Part shown: one piece after another, positions 1 through 13,200 of the stretch | Layout of the letters: each line of letters begins with the position of its first letter | How positions within the stretch are numbered: position 1 is the first letter of the stretch | DNA from: Chelonoidis abingdonii | Lineage: Eukaryota > Chordata > Testudines > Testudinidae | Length of the DNA stretch: 64,000 bases | Direction: 5' to 3' | Assembly: GCF_003597395.2 (NCBI RefSeq) | Contig: NC_133777.1 | Span: 55,474,460 to 55,538,459 of the forward strand | Position numbers and translations under genes: made by a program | The notes under the pieces: generated by a model | Told to the model about the DNA's origin: nothing | What the model saw: the letters and a program-made list of their open reading frames with translations, nothing else | Databases searched by the model: none

Positions 1-1069
1 AAAATGCAGTAAAAAGAACATCAAGGTTGCAAAGTCTGCCACTCCAAAGTTCGCAAGTGACAGAATTAAGGTGGCTGGCGCAATGGTTTAATATTAATAT
101 TTTGGCAGCCATGTCCTTTGGTTCAACAACCAGTGAAACTAAAGATTCACATGTCATAGGTCAGTTAAAAGAAAATTGAGTTCCACCATCTTTATTTATT
201 TATTCTTTTTGGCTTTTTACTTACAGGTGTTCTCTACCGAGACAGAAGATCAGCTAGCAGACAAACAGCTGGACAAAAGGCCACAGGCTGAAATAACCTT
301 TCCTGCCCTAACAAATTTAGTTAACTTACAGATATTAGCCATCTTTTTTTGATGGCATATACTATTCAAGGGCATAATATTAGTCTCACTGAAGGGAGGT
401 TTTGCCACTGTCTTCAACAGGAGAAAGATCAAGCTCCCAAAAGACCCTCCATGAATATGAGGTTAAGTTAGTTGCCACGAGAATGAATATGATGACAAAC
501 ACAGGGCTATGGTTTTCAAGGTATCATCAAGCTAGCAGACAAATAATTAAAATGCAACCTGATGAAGGACACTTGAACAACAAAACACATATGTTCAGTT
601 CTCAGATATTTAGTAATTCTTCCTGAATAACACCAACTTGGAAATTTCAGCAGATGAATAACCAACATGTTTTCCCATAACCTTTACAACATTACTTTGT
701 TCTTTATGAATTTTAAATTCTGCTGATTGCTGTTTGTCTAGCAGCCATAAACACAAACTAAGACAAGTGAAAAATAGATTCTTGTTCTCCTTCATTTTGG
801 CATGTAGAATACGGAGCTGTTTCAGCGCTTTATCTTTGTCTACCAATTCACTCTACACTTTTACACAAAAAATCTCTCCAATTTAAACCATTTAAAAGCT
901 AAACAAAGCAGGAAGTTCAAAGCTTTTAAGAACAGTGAAACTGCTGAATTCAACAGGCTCCGGTTAGAACATAAGAATACAAGCCTCCTTCAATAGGAGC
1001 TGCATCAAAAATAAGATCATGTATCTGCTAGTTGCATGTGAATTTCGACATGCATTTCTGCTTTAGTAC
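1..1069 (-). other. FAN1: FAN1 intron following the fifth coding exon
   Basis: No conserved FAN1 exon is found here. A minus-strand open stretch of 78 codons (610-846) begins MVDKDKALKQLRILHAKMKE; I do not recognise it and see no convincing splice sites that would join it to FAN1. Confidence 0.6.
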
Positions 1070-1201
1070 CTCAAAGAAGGATGATTTTTTAGTTCATGCC
1101 AGGTTTCTTTTGCACACATATAGAGATATTTAGCTTCTGTCCAGTTCCCATTAGCCATTGCAGTGGCTACATCATTTGACAAATGAGCAGCTGTTGCATA
1201 T
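1070..1201 (-). CDS. FAN1: FAN1 fifth coding exon
   Basis: This 132-base exon has a TTTGTTAG acceptor and a TTGAG|GTACTA donor. It encodes [20 protein letters not shown], then [20 protein letters not shown] and PSL plus a split Arg. It matches the start of the TPR-like helices of human FAN1 ([15 protein letters not shown]). The following exon was searched for in bases 1-1069 and not found, so it is presumably outside the window. Confidence 0.95.
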
Positions 1202-4200
1202 CTAACAAACAAAAAAACCCAAACCACAAACACAAAAATAAATACCAGGTGCAAAGAGAGTTTACAGTTAAAAATAACTCATTCCCTTTATACAATGTTA
1301 TCTGATTTGCCTCCCAACCACATCTCCCAAGGCATATAAAAAATCCAGAAGGCCAACTTTATTCCTGGAGTAATCTTCTGAAGTGAATGGAGTATACATC
1401 AGGTGCATTAAGTTTAAAATGTTTTCTCTAGTATAAAACATTGATATCATCTTCTCATTGCTCTAGGAATTCATTCTAACAGCAAGCACTGCAATTGAAT
1501 GTGCAGCGTTCATCACCAGGAAGCAATGAGATAAGCTACTCTGGTTCAGAATGTAAGGCCACCAAGCATTACAAAATTTGAGAGGGTTCTTAGCAGATGC
1601 TATATTAACCAACCACAAATATACTGTTTTGTGTTTTCTTCTGGTCTTCTATTTGCCCTACTATTTATGGTAATAGCACAGGTAAGATGTCATGGTATAT
1701 AGGTAATAATAGCGCTTATCTAGAAATAAACACATGGGTGTCATTGCTGCATTTCACATGCTGTCTCCACCAATCAGTTTCCAGATAGCCAAAGTTCCTC
1801 CTACCTGATGAGATCTTCTCTGTCCTGGAAGATTGCTGTTTTCCTATTTACCGTGTAACTGGGAAACACCGTACGACCCATGTTTACCATAAGCAAGGTG
1901 GAAAGCTGGCCTTGGCCACCACTAGCGGCTTCCTCATCCTCCATTGAATCAGTCAGTGAGAACAGCAGTAAAACTCGAGAAAATACTGCTCGGGGGCCTT
2001 TACAGACCCTGACAGACTTCCCAGAAAGGTCCTTAGCCCTAGAAGCCAAGCAAAATGTTTATCCAGATGTAATTTACTTCCAAACCAATTATTATACAGC
2101 TTGATTTTCCCTACAGTATGAAGGAGCTTGAGAAATTACATAGTATATGTGGCCTCTAATGAAAAGCCAAATATAGGGACTTAATACATAGCAAATATAA
2201 CATTTCAGTAAGGGAAGTGGAATAACCTGACTATATATATATATATTTATATATATGCATGCATGCTCTGCAAAAAGTAAGAGTCTCTCTCTGACAACGA
2301 CTTGCTGTGTAACTTTGGACAAGTCAAGTCAACAAAAATCAGGTCCTAAAGTGGAACACTCAAAATTGAAGGCACTGAAAATCAGAGGCATTTTTGAAAA
2401 TACATCCTTTCACCTCTCTGAGGATTTGCAAGACTTAATTCATTAACATTTACCAAATACTTTGAGATTTTCATATGGAAGATTTAGAAGAAGTGCAAAG
2501 CATTATTAATTATTATCATCATCATCGAACCTACATACATATTTTATATTTAAACCCTCATTACAGGTTTTCATTGAAGATTACAAAAATCTGGAAATTC
2601 AGCATCAAATTTAAAATGCAATCCCCACAATAATGTACGATTTTTGCTGAGATACTATAGTGCAGGGACAGACCAAATCTAGCCCGTTGCTGCTTCGTTT
2701 CATCCAGCCCGCAGCAAGTCTCTGTGCTGCGGGCTGGAACCCCCAAGCCTCGGCGCCCCCCCACAGGGCTGAAGCCAGGGTTGCCAGGCCATTAAAAATC
2801 CGGTTGGCGCCACAGAGCTCCCAGAGGCAACTAGGATGTCCCTGCAGCCCCTAGGAGCAGTGGTGATCAGTTAACCTCCACGTGGTGCCCCCGCCCCCAG
2901 CACGAGCTCTTCAGCTCCCATTGGCTGGGAACTGTGACCAACGGCAGCTGCAGGGGCAGCACCTGCGGGCAGTGCACAGAGCCCACTGGCCCCTCCGCCT
3001 AGGGGCCAGACATGCCAGCCCCTTAGGGGAGCAGTGTGGAGCCAGGGCAGGCAGGCAGCCTCCCTTAGCCCCACTGCGCCACTGACCGGCAGCCACCTGA
3101 GGTAAGCGCCGCCCAACCAGAGCCCACACCCGGAACCCCTACCCCCAGGTAAGAATCCCCTCCCACACCCAAACTCCCTCCCGGAGCCCGGAGCCCACAT
3201 CCCGAACATCCTCCTGTACGCCAATCCACAGCCCCTTCCCTGTGGGTCAATGGCCCCTGATAGAAAAAAGGTTCCCCATTCCTGCTGTAGTAGATAATTC
3301 TCCTATCACAGGATCTTGAACAGTATATGATCATGTATATGCCACATATACAGAAGGGTAGTCAAGGATGGAAGTCTGGCCATTACTGTGAATTTCACTG
3401 ATTTTTCTTTTCAATACAATGGTACTTAAAGGAAATGTAGCTGCATACACTCTTGAATACAGTTTACACATGAAAAATCCAAATAAAAAGAATTTAAACA
3501 ATTGTCTAAATACACATCATAGACGTTCCTGAGTGTGAGTATTTAAACAATCGTGGAAATGGTAGTTACTCCATAATCCTAAAGGTGTTATTATTTTAAA
3601 TCCGCACTCTGCTCATGTGTAAAAAAGATCTCATACTGAATCAAAGGGGAAGTATAAATGTATGGTGACATCCGAAAGATGGTGAACTATGCCTGTGCAT
3701 GGCGAAGCCAGAGGAAACTCTGGTGGAGGTCCATAGCGGTCCTGACGTGCAGGTTTGATTAGTCTTTCTCCCCTATACCCAGGTCAGTCCAATCTTGGGT
3801 GAGTAAACTTGTACAGAAATGTACATGCAAGAAAAAGTGCTTTAAGACAGATCAGTGGAACTTAAAGGTAGCAGTTTCATGTACGACTAAAGTAATGTTA
3901 GGAGTCTTTTGTCGTAAGCAACATTCTAGTACAGGTCTGTGCCACAGGCAAAATCCTGACATGAATTCAATAGGACTACTCACATGCAGGATCAAACCTA
4001 TGTCATAAACCACCACTTATTTCAATAGTTTAATACCTAGCACCCAAAAAATATCTAGACAAGAAAAGCATACAAAGGACAAAGACACATTATATCACTT
4101 AATATGTTAAAAGGGACATAGGGAAAGAGAGAGAAGGGAAGAGAAGGAGGGAATTACAAGGGCTATTTTAGAAGGAAACGCAAAGGGGGAAAACCATCCC

Positions 4201-7200
4201 CCAACAATATAGAAGCTTTAGCCTTCTCTCTTAATAATATGAAAATCAAGAAAAAGGAAGGTTCAGACACATGTAAATAATACTGGAAACTATAATGGAC
4301 ACAGCAAGACGACAACAAAAAAATCTAGGGCATTTCCTGTCTTTATTTAAAGGTGTCTGTCTCTCAGGATTCAAGGCTTCCAGAAAAAGATTCTACAGAT
4401 TTTCCCAGTAATGACAGCAAGTCTAGAAGGCACAAATAAACTTGCTGAAAATAAATTTATACATTGATTCTTTCAAAATAGATGCTAACAGATCCTACCC
4501 AGCTCACAAGTGTTACTGTAACACAATTTCTTTAGCTATCAGCCACAATTACACAGTAACAATGCTGTTTCCAAAATCCCTTACTCCTGAAGGTTTCCAA
4601 AAATGTAAGACAGTGCAACTCTCCAAGATGCTTTCAAGTTCTTATTTTAGTCATTTTATTATTATATTTTTACACTCCCATGCCCTGTTCGTGATTACCT
4701 CTTGCAAGCTTCAATACCATTTCTGAACACAGACTCAGTCCTGCCAATCACATAAGCAGTTCTACTGAGTTCAATGGTACTACCCACATGCATAAATGTT
4801 TGCACTACCAAGGTCTATCTTTGCCCTTTATTGTTTGGCCAGTGTAGATTCCTCCCATCCCACCCCATGTTTTTTGAGACCAAGCTAACATTGGATCTTG
4901 TGATACAGTGGTAATATCCACTACAAAGAAGTAACCCCTTCCCATGGTGACTTCCTCGTCACTAAAAGTAATTCTTCCTTAGGCAGGGTTGCCTTACAGG
5001 ATTTTTTTTCTTCACCAGGAGGCCTTTCAGAGGTTGGCCCATTAAATTTGGCAAAGTCGAGTTACTACAACCCTAACATGGCCACTTTGCAACTTGGCAC
5101 TGTTAGCTTCATCTTTTTGACTTCCAACTACATTGCTGAGGATTAACATTCTCACAGTTCTGCTTCACTGATTTTCTTAGGTACCAGCACCATGTCTTGT
5201 CAGATGAGAAATCAGGGCTCCGAAGTAAAGCAATTTTCCTCAGCTCCCACATTAAGTCAATGGCAGAGCTGAGAACAGATTCAAGGTCTCCCAATCACTA
5301 GTCCCTTGCTCTTAATCTCTAGGTATTGTTAGAGTCAATTAATACATTTGTTAATAACTGTTAGTTAATTTGTGCTTCTCATTTCATTCTGTTCAGTTTC
5401 TGATATCATCACTGTAATAACCAAACCACCTGCAGTAACGCATTAAGCAACATGACTAGCATCTATTACATGATATTCTGTCCTTCCTTCTCTCTTACTC
5501 CGCTCTTAGGGGGAAGACTGCATGTTCTAAATACACTTTATTAAAGCTGGGCTGTGTGTTTATAGTAGTGAAAGTAGTCCAAAAAAGTGGAAAGTGATGA
5601 TATTTGAGGTGGTTCTCTGATCCTGCAGGTGTTCATCCACAGTTTTGGACCAGCCCTCAAGACAACTAGGCCTCCTCCACAGACAAACTTTATGCCCTTG
5701 AGGCAGATAATTTCATTGTGCCAGAATACTGGGGTCGTTGACCCACGTCCTTATACCTGAGCTTGAGGCAATCTTAGTGGTATCCTGAACCAACATCATT
5801 AAGCACCTTGAAGAGAAGGACTCGGATCTTGAACTCAGTGCAACATTACTTGGCCAGTCAACCAGTGTTCAGTGTACAGAGCAGAGGACAGTTGATGCAT
5901 TCTGCTTGTTAGCTCTGGGGAATCACAGTAAAATTACTAGGGTCGGACAAAGTACTGTCTGTCTATTTTGTGTGGTTTTGGGTGGTGTTATTTTAAGTTC
6001 TTATCAACAGTGGTGAATTTAAAAAAATGAAAATGACAGGTAATAAGGATCTAGTGAAATTTTCAGCAAATTTTAAGACAAAGCATTGATCTTAAATTAT
6101 TTGAAAGCTTTAAAAAAATATCATACAACAACTGATATCCACATTAGATAGAGTAGAAACATTGCAACATATGGCCTAACCAGACACAGCAGAAGAACAG
6201 CAAACTGTGTATTGAAGGCAATAAATTCTTCCTCAGTTTTATTACATTCCATTATATTGGGATTTAATGTAAGGTGTTAAGACAGTTCTTTAAAGTAAAA
6301 TAGGACCAGCATATCCAAACCACTGAGAAAACTTCATTTGATAAACCAAGTAATTTTTTTAGCTTCTCTTTGTATTTATTGGATTCCATATTCCTAAATC
6401 AAGTGAGTATGCAAATGTCAACCAAGAAAGTTCTTCTCCTCAAAATTATAATGTAGTTCAAGTATCTAATATCAAAGAGTGAAACTGAAATCTCATGGGA
6501 GGGAAATATTTTCAAATTGCAGATGGCACTATTTTAAAACTGGGTTACACTTAACAAACAACTGAATCTCCTGAAGACAAAGCTATTTTATTAGCAAAAT
6601 CAGTCGCAGTAGCCAATGTTTTAACTGACATGAAGTGCCATACCTCAGGTTGTGGCACTTCCATTTATTCTCCAGGCTAAATGAAGTGAAATCTTGCCAG
6701 AGCCAAAAGCTATCTATTCTTTGCTACCATTAAAATATATTTAACAGGAGGGGGAACAGCAAATATCATATTGTAAAGTGCTAACAATGATTGAATCTAC
6801 TTCTAAATAGCTAACGTGCACACACACACACCCCCCCAAAGCACCATAACACACCACAAAACCTTCCTGGTCATGAAACTTTGTATATTAGCTAATTTAA
6901 GTCAGCTTTGTGTTTCTTTTCCTCCCCCCTCCAGAAAGGGGTCAAGAAAACATTTTCCTTCAGATAATAATTCTCCTTCCATAACTAGGCAATTCCAAAA
7001 CTCCTTTTCAGCACTGTGACCCCCAATGGCAACTGGCAAGGGAGTTACAAGAATATTCTGATCCTGCCATATACGTTCTGGTTCACCAAAGATTATAATG
7101 TGAGGTCTTAAATAAAAGTCAGGGTCACACTGGTCATTAATATTGATGTGAAATATTTGTACAGACACTATGCAAGGAGTTATATATATATACACTGAAA

Positions 7201-10200
7201 ACATGTTCTAAAAGTCTGTATCAAAGCAGAGTTGACAAACAGCTTTCTGTTCGACAAGATGTTGGTTCACCTATCTCTCAGTTGGCATGTAAATTAAGGA
7301 TTGTAAACCAACACAACGGAAGCTCTATTTACACAAAAGTCCCGGGAGATGTGAAATTCTCGGGGAAGAAGCGAGACTTACGGAAAAAAACAGTGATAGG
7401 TGGTAGGGTGGGGGTTACTGTGCCTGAAGACAGACAGTGAATTTGGGGAATATAAGTGGAAAGCAATGAGACACCTCTTAATCCTGTACTTAGGATAGGA
7501 AGCAAATGAACAGCATGTTTACATTCATGAAAATGGGATCTCAGCTAGGCTTGGTTAAACACTGCAAAAGATAAATAAGATAACTTCTTTAGACAAAAGG
7601 TTATCCTGTTTAGTGTCTAGAATTTGTGTTATGATTTTCTTTTATATGTAACCCTTTTGTTTCCATTATCTGTACTCACTTTTTTAAAATCTCAAATCTT
7701 CGATAAGCTTGTCATCTTCCCTATAAATATATTCCAGTGCTCTGGTATTATACAAGGATCCGATCCTGAGTTGAGTCATTCAGCCTGATGTGGATATTGT
7801 TTCTCTGCGGACATCAGACTTTGCATTTCTGTGAATGTTCTGTGGTTAAGGGCAGGACATGACAGGGAATACTTCAAAGAGGTTTGGGGACTAGGGTGCA
7901 CTTATTGTTAACCTGCTAGGCAAAATAAGGCCTGACATAGCCCAGAGGAGATTAATAGGCTGATGGCATCAGGGAGCTGAAACCTAGTTAAGCAGTAGCA
8001 AGTCACTCTCTCACTAAAGGCAGGGTGTACCAAGGCAACTCAGAGTCCTGGGCACCCCAAGAACCATCACAAATACCAAGGGCTGTTTAGGTAACGTGAA
8101 AGGAACTTTACTGGTGGGATGGACCTTGCACTATTTTTTGCTGCTTGCTCCAATACATATTTGGGGCAATGCTAGTGGATGGTTAACAAAATACTCTTAT
8201 AACCGACCAAACTGTATTTGCCTTACCCAAGGAATCCATAGATGCAGTTCCAGCAGTAAGAGGAGAAGGATTAGGCCCAGTAAACATATTCAGATTTGTG
8301 CTGCTGAGCCATAGTTTGCAGAAGCCTTATTTTATACTTTCATGTAGTCTCACAAACACAGCAAGAATTATTTACAAAGGGAAAACAAATTAAGCTAAAA
8401 TAATGTCATAAGCGACCTGGGGAAACTTGGAAACACTCCATACTACTATAGACTGGTTTTGTCCTTTGAAATGCAAAATTCAAGAGATTGCGGTTTGACC
8501 AAAACTAAGGCCTTGGCTACACTGGTGCTTTACAGCGCTGCAACTTTCTTGCTCAGGGGTGTGAAAAAACATCCCCCTGAGCGCAGCAAGTTACAGCGCT
8601 ATAAAGCGTCAGTGTTAACAGTGCCCCAGCGCTGAAAGCATGGCTCCCAGCACTGTAAGCTAATCCCCATGGGGAGGTGGAGTACCTGCAGCACTGGAAG
8701 AGCTCTCTCCCATCGCTGGCGCCGTGACCACACTTGCACTTCAAAGCGCTGCCGTGAGAGCGCTCCCGCAGCAGCGCTCTACGGCTGCAAGTGTAGCCAT
8801 ACCCTTTAGCACAGCCATCCAAGCTCAAGTCTGAAAAGAAGAAAAAGGTTAAAGCACTAAAGATTTTCCCTGGTTGCCCTTCTAATTTTGTATTTGACCC
8901 ATGTTCTAGCACTGTTAATAAAATTATGACTAAAACTTTAATGCTTTTCAGTTGTTAGCTACTACATTTCTTTATGCTTTAATTCACAATGCATATAATA
9001 TGTTTTTCATTTCCAAAATGCATCTAAAACTCATGGTCTTCTCAAGAATAATTTATATTCATCTGCAGAATTAACTACTGGATTTTATATAAAATGTCCA
9101 AATGGTACCTTTTCAAAATCACTGCCCCAATACCAGACTGATTACTGCTGAAGATCGAACGTTGTTTTGCCAGTCTGAGAAAGTCCTCTACCAGCTGCTG
9201 TTTCTGACCATTTGGGTTTTTCAGGTGAAAGGTCTTCGCTAATGTTTTTAGCTCAGGAGCAGAAAGTAAGTCCAGCCCCTCAGAAAGGTCTTGTAATTCA
9301 GATTCTGCAGGTACAAAGAAAAATACTTATGCAGTTACAATATTACATATGATCCTTTAAAGTACAGAGAGTTTCTAGACAGGAGAAAGTCCTACCTACA
9401 TATGAAATAGCTGTGGACTAGTAATTTAAACTAACTTTCCAAATATAGTTTGAAATTTACTTAATTTATTATGAAGATTAATAATTAACAGAAATTTAGG
9501 AAAATTCCATGGCAATTTCGAAACAAAACACGAGTGTACAGAAATCTAGTTCAGTTAAATCTGAATCAAACTGACAGTCCAAGCAAATTAATTAATTTTT
9601 ATCTTCTCGTCCTAATAACTGAAATCTAGCCTCCTCCATCCAAAAAAAAACTTGCCCAGCTCTCCTTCTTCAACTGATTTGCACTACTAACTTAATGGAG
9701 CAAGCTGCCTATCTGCCTGAATTGCTCAACTAATAGTCCTCAACTTGACTCCCTTAACTGGCCACCCCAAGACACAGACTGGTGGCAGCAGCAAGAAAAG
9801 GGAATTCAATTCTAACAACATGAAGTCGTTTCCCATACCTGTTTGTAGAAAGCCTGCTTCAACCAATTCTCCAATTACTGGCAACAAATCTGCACTGATC
9901 TCTGCATATTCTATTTTGTTAATTTTTATCCAATTCAGTTTGCGTTGAAAAAGTCTTACATATAACTTCTGACCACCAGCTGTAATTTAAATGGGGAAAG
10001 AGAAAAAAAAATCATTAAAGCATTAAAAAAAAAAAAAAAATCACATTATATACATATACCTACAAAAATATCACTCTGATGTATCTTGTCTATTAAAAGA
10101 AGAGAGGCAGCTTTAAGATATTTTTACAAGTTCATTCAGTAAAGTATCAGATTTTAGCCTTTGAAATAACATGCCAAGTACAGGGCTTTGTATATGGGCT

Positions 10201-13200
10201 TGCAAAACCAATGAAATGGCTGTTAAAAATATATTGTGCACATGAAGCGCTAACCTCACTATTTTTGGGAAAAAAAAATTAAACAGCAGCTTCACTATTC
10301 AAACTTAAATAGCCCAGATGTTTACATTCTCTCTCTTCAAACGAGCAAAACTGATTAAGTAATGTTAGACTGAATGACAGTCTCTTGTTCTGAAAAAAAG
10401 GAGTACACAGAGGATTTTCAATGTACCTTTGTGATTTGGCAACAATATGTATATTTTTGATTTTTTGCTGATCAGTAGTTGCACTATTGGATATGCCTCT
10501 GAATGGGGTCTTCAGATCCTTATTATTCCCAAACACAGATACTGATTAAGACATACATATTTAATAGGTCTCAATTTAAATTGCAATTTTGCTCTGAAAA
10601 GAGGCCATTTTGAGGTCATATGTTAGCAGCTCAATGACTCTATGTCCAAGCTAATCTGATCAGATCAGTAAAAAGATATTTTTAACTGCTAACTCTGCTA
10701 AATTCTACCTGGAATCAGAAAGTCAAACTTGTTTCTTTCCTTCTCATGTACCAACACTAGCATTTTAGAGGTTAAATTATGTCAATTACATCTGTGCAGC
10801 TCTTCTGCCAGCGACTGGACTCATGAAATCCCAATGGTTTAAATGGGATTATACAGATCAGACTATCTTTGATTGTGTGGCACAAGGGTAAACAGAATTT
10901 CATTGATGCTAGAGATTAACCAAACCTTGCACATACTCAGACCCTGGGGCAACAAGAATAGAATATTGTTTTAGAGACAAGTTTTTCCCTCAGAGTCAAC
11001 TCAGGGCATCACCACCACTAACTTAAACGGAGATGACACCAAATACACCCAGGTCTTTTGAGTAAGAATGAGCCATTTTTACTGACACTTCAGAGTAGAA
11101 CCATACTTCTGGCTATACTGTGCTTCATTCCGACTGTCCAAGCCTGATCTAGTTTTCTAATCACTTTTTTAACCAAGATGACGATAGTGTAAACGATTAG
11201 TACTATAGCCTTAGCCAAAACCCACTGAAGTCAAAGGAAACATTCCTATTGACTTCAATAGGTTTTTTGGATCAAACCTTACAGAAGGAATATCCTATTT
11301 TTGGCTTAATGTGCAAGTTCCACACACACTTGAAAAATTTTGTAATGTATCTTCAAGTAGGTTTTACAATTTATTCCAACTGAGAAACAATTCTTATGTT
11401 TCAAATTTTCAGATGGCTGGTCAAAGCAAATAGGGTTTGCTTTTCTCTCAGCATGAAAAATATCAGAGCCAGATCTGTCACCAATAAAAATACATCTTAT
11501 TTCAATCCGTTTACTCTTGCACAGAACAAAAGGGTCTTCCAAGAAGTGTCATAAATCCACCTGACACCTCTAACTATAACATTTTGCATTTGGATCTTTG
11601 CTTTAGCTGAAAAATAGGACAAATCACATACTTATCCAAATAGCTCCTTATTGTCTACAGATATTGAAGAATGCAAGTTAAACCACATAATGCTGGCATT
11701 AACCTGCCCTTTAAAGATATAGTGACTCCGAAATCTAATCATTTAAAAAAACAGAAGTAGCTTCAGGTATAGCACCTGCTTGCACTGTGACATTTTCTCT
11801 CATTTTACGATAAAATTTTCCTATTTAACAAAAGTTCTCTCCTCTGTTGCTGTATGAAAGACTCAAAAAACCGAAAGGAAACATGATCAATGACTATCCA
11901 TTTATATGCCATAGGTGTACAAGGTGTTTTGCAAACATAAGACCAGGTCCCTGCTTCAACGATCTTACAGTTTTAGAACCTGATGCTTACAAACACTTAC
12001 TGAAAGGGTAAGTAACTCTACATACAAGCAGTCCCACATTAGAACTACTTGCACATGTAAAGTTACTCATATGTATTGGCAGAATCTAACAGTGCAGCAG
12101 TGATTATATAGGAACATCAGAACAGGAAATGAATTTATTTCTCACTAAGATGAAAGATATGCAAAAATTAAACAAAAACACTGCCCATAATTTAATTTTG
12201 ATATTAAAAAAAATCATTAATAGAAGGTTGTCTGGTTGGTGGATTTAAAATGTGTTTACTTTCAGCATCCTTCTGCATGCACGTAGTGCTCTGACTCCAG
12301 ATGAGCTTCCAGCTTGTTTACCACTGTCTCTTCCTGCTCAACTGTAACTGATCAATAATAAAAGCAGACATATTAATTTAAACACTATTAGTTCTGATAT
12401 AATTAGAAAATGGCAGCTGTCTTATACATACTTATTAAACTTTTCTTTTGGCTATAAAGTTACTTCTCTCCTCCAGATATTTTTTTGTCTGATCTCTCTT
12501 TCAATAAATTAGATGGATCATTCTAGTGGGAGAAATATATTCAAACGCCCAAGTTGTCACTTCCGCAGTGATATTACAGTTTATTTGAAGCGTCTTTGAT
12601 TCTTCACAAATCAGAGACAGAGAGAGTGAGAATGCTGACTTGCACAACAGCATCCTACCCATTCTTACCCCCCCCCCCCCATGGAAAATGACAAAACTAA
12701 GCCTGAAATTCAGTAACTACAGTGGAAAGATGGTTTTATCTCAAAGAGATTTGAAAGGCAGATAGCAGAATAAAACGTCCTGTGCTAATACTTCAACTCA
12801 AGCCTCATATTCTGCAGCACATAACCTTGGGGGTAGGTTTTTTGTTGTTGTTGTCGCTATTGTTAATAAGATGACTTCACTAACATGAAAAGCAGTTTCA
12901 GATGCTCAGCTGAAACTAACAATCTTGCTTTAAGTGAAAATATGATTGGGAAAAGATGCAAAAAGCCTGAGAAAAGTGATTACATGGTGATTATTTCCAC
13001 TGCATTCTTAATAAAGCATAAATGGCAATCATATCTGCTTTGTTAGTTTTCTGACTATGCATTAGTACCCAGTGAGGTCTATAGGAACAAGTGTTACTCC
13101 AGGACTGGCACATGTCATTTGGCTGCAGACTAGAATGAGGAGCTCACATAGTGCACTAAGGAGAGTTACCAAAATGGTATTTTATTTTTTCTAATAGAGA

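Larger units (their letters stand above)
2039..9108 (-). other. FAN1: FAN1 intron between third and fourth coding exons
   Basis: This 7.1 kb intron has a TA microsatellite at about 2233-2262, a hAT-like element (2663-3284), a MIR-like fragment (about 5190-5320), a CA/C tract (6819-6837) and a Harbinger-like MITE (8509-8804). The rest is AT-rich and holds no recognisable gene. Confidence 0.7.

Noticed and set aside
2660..3334. Open frames of up to 117 codons
   Set aside because: They overlap a GC-rich transposon-like block with decayed target duplication; composition explains them.
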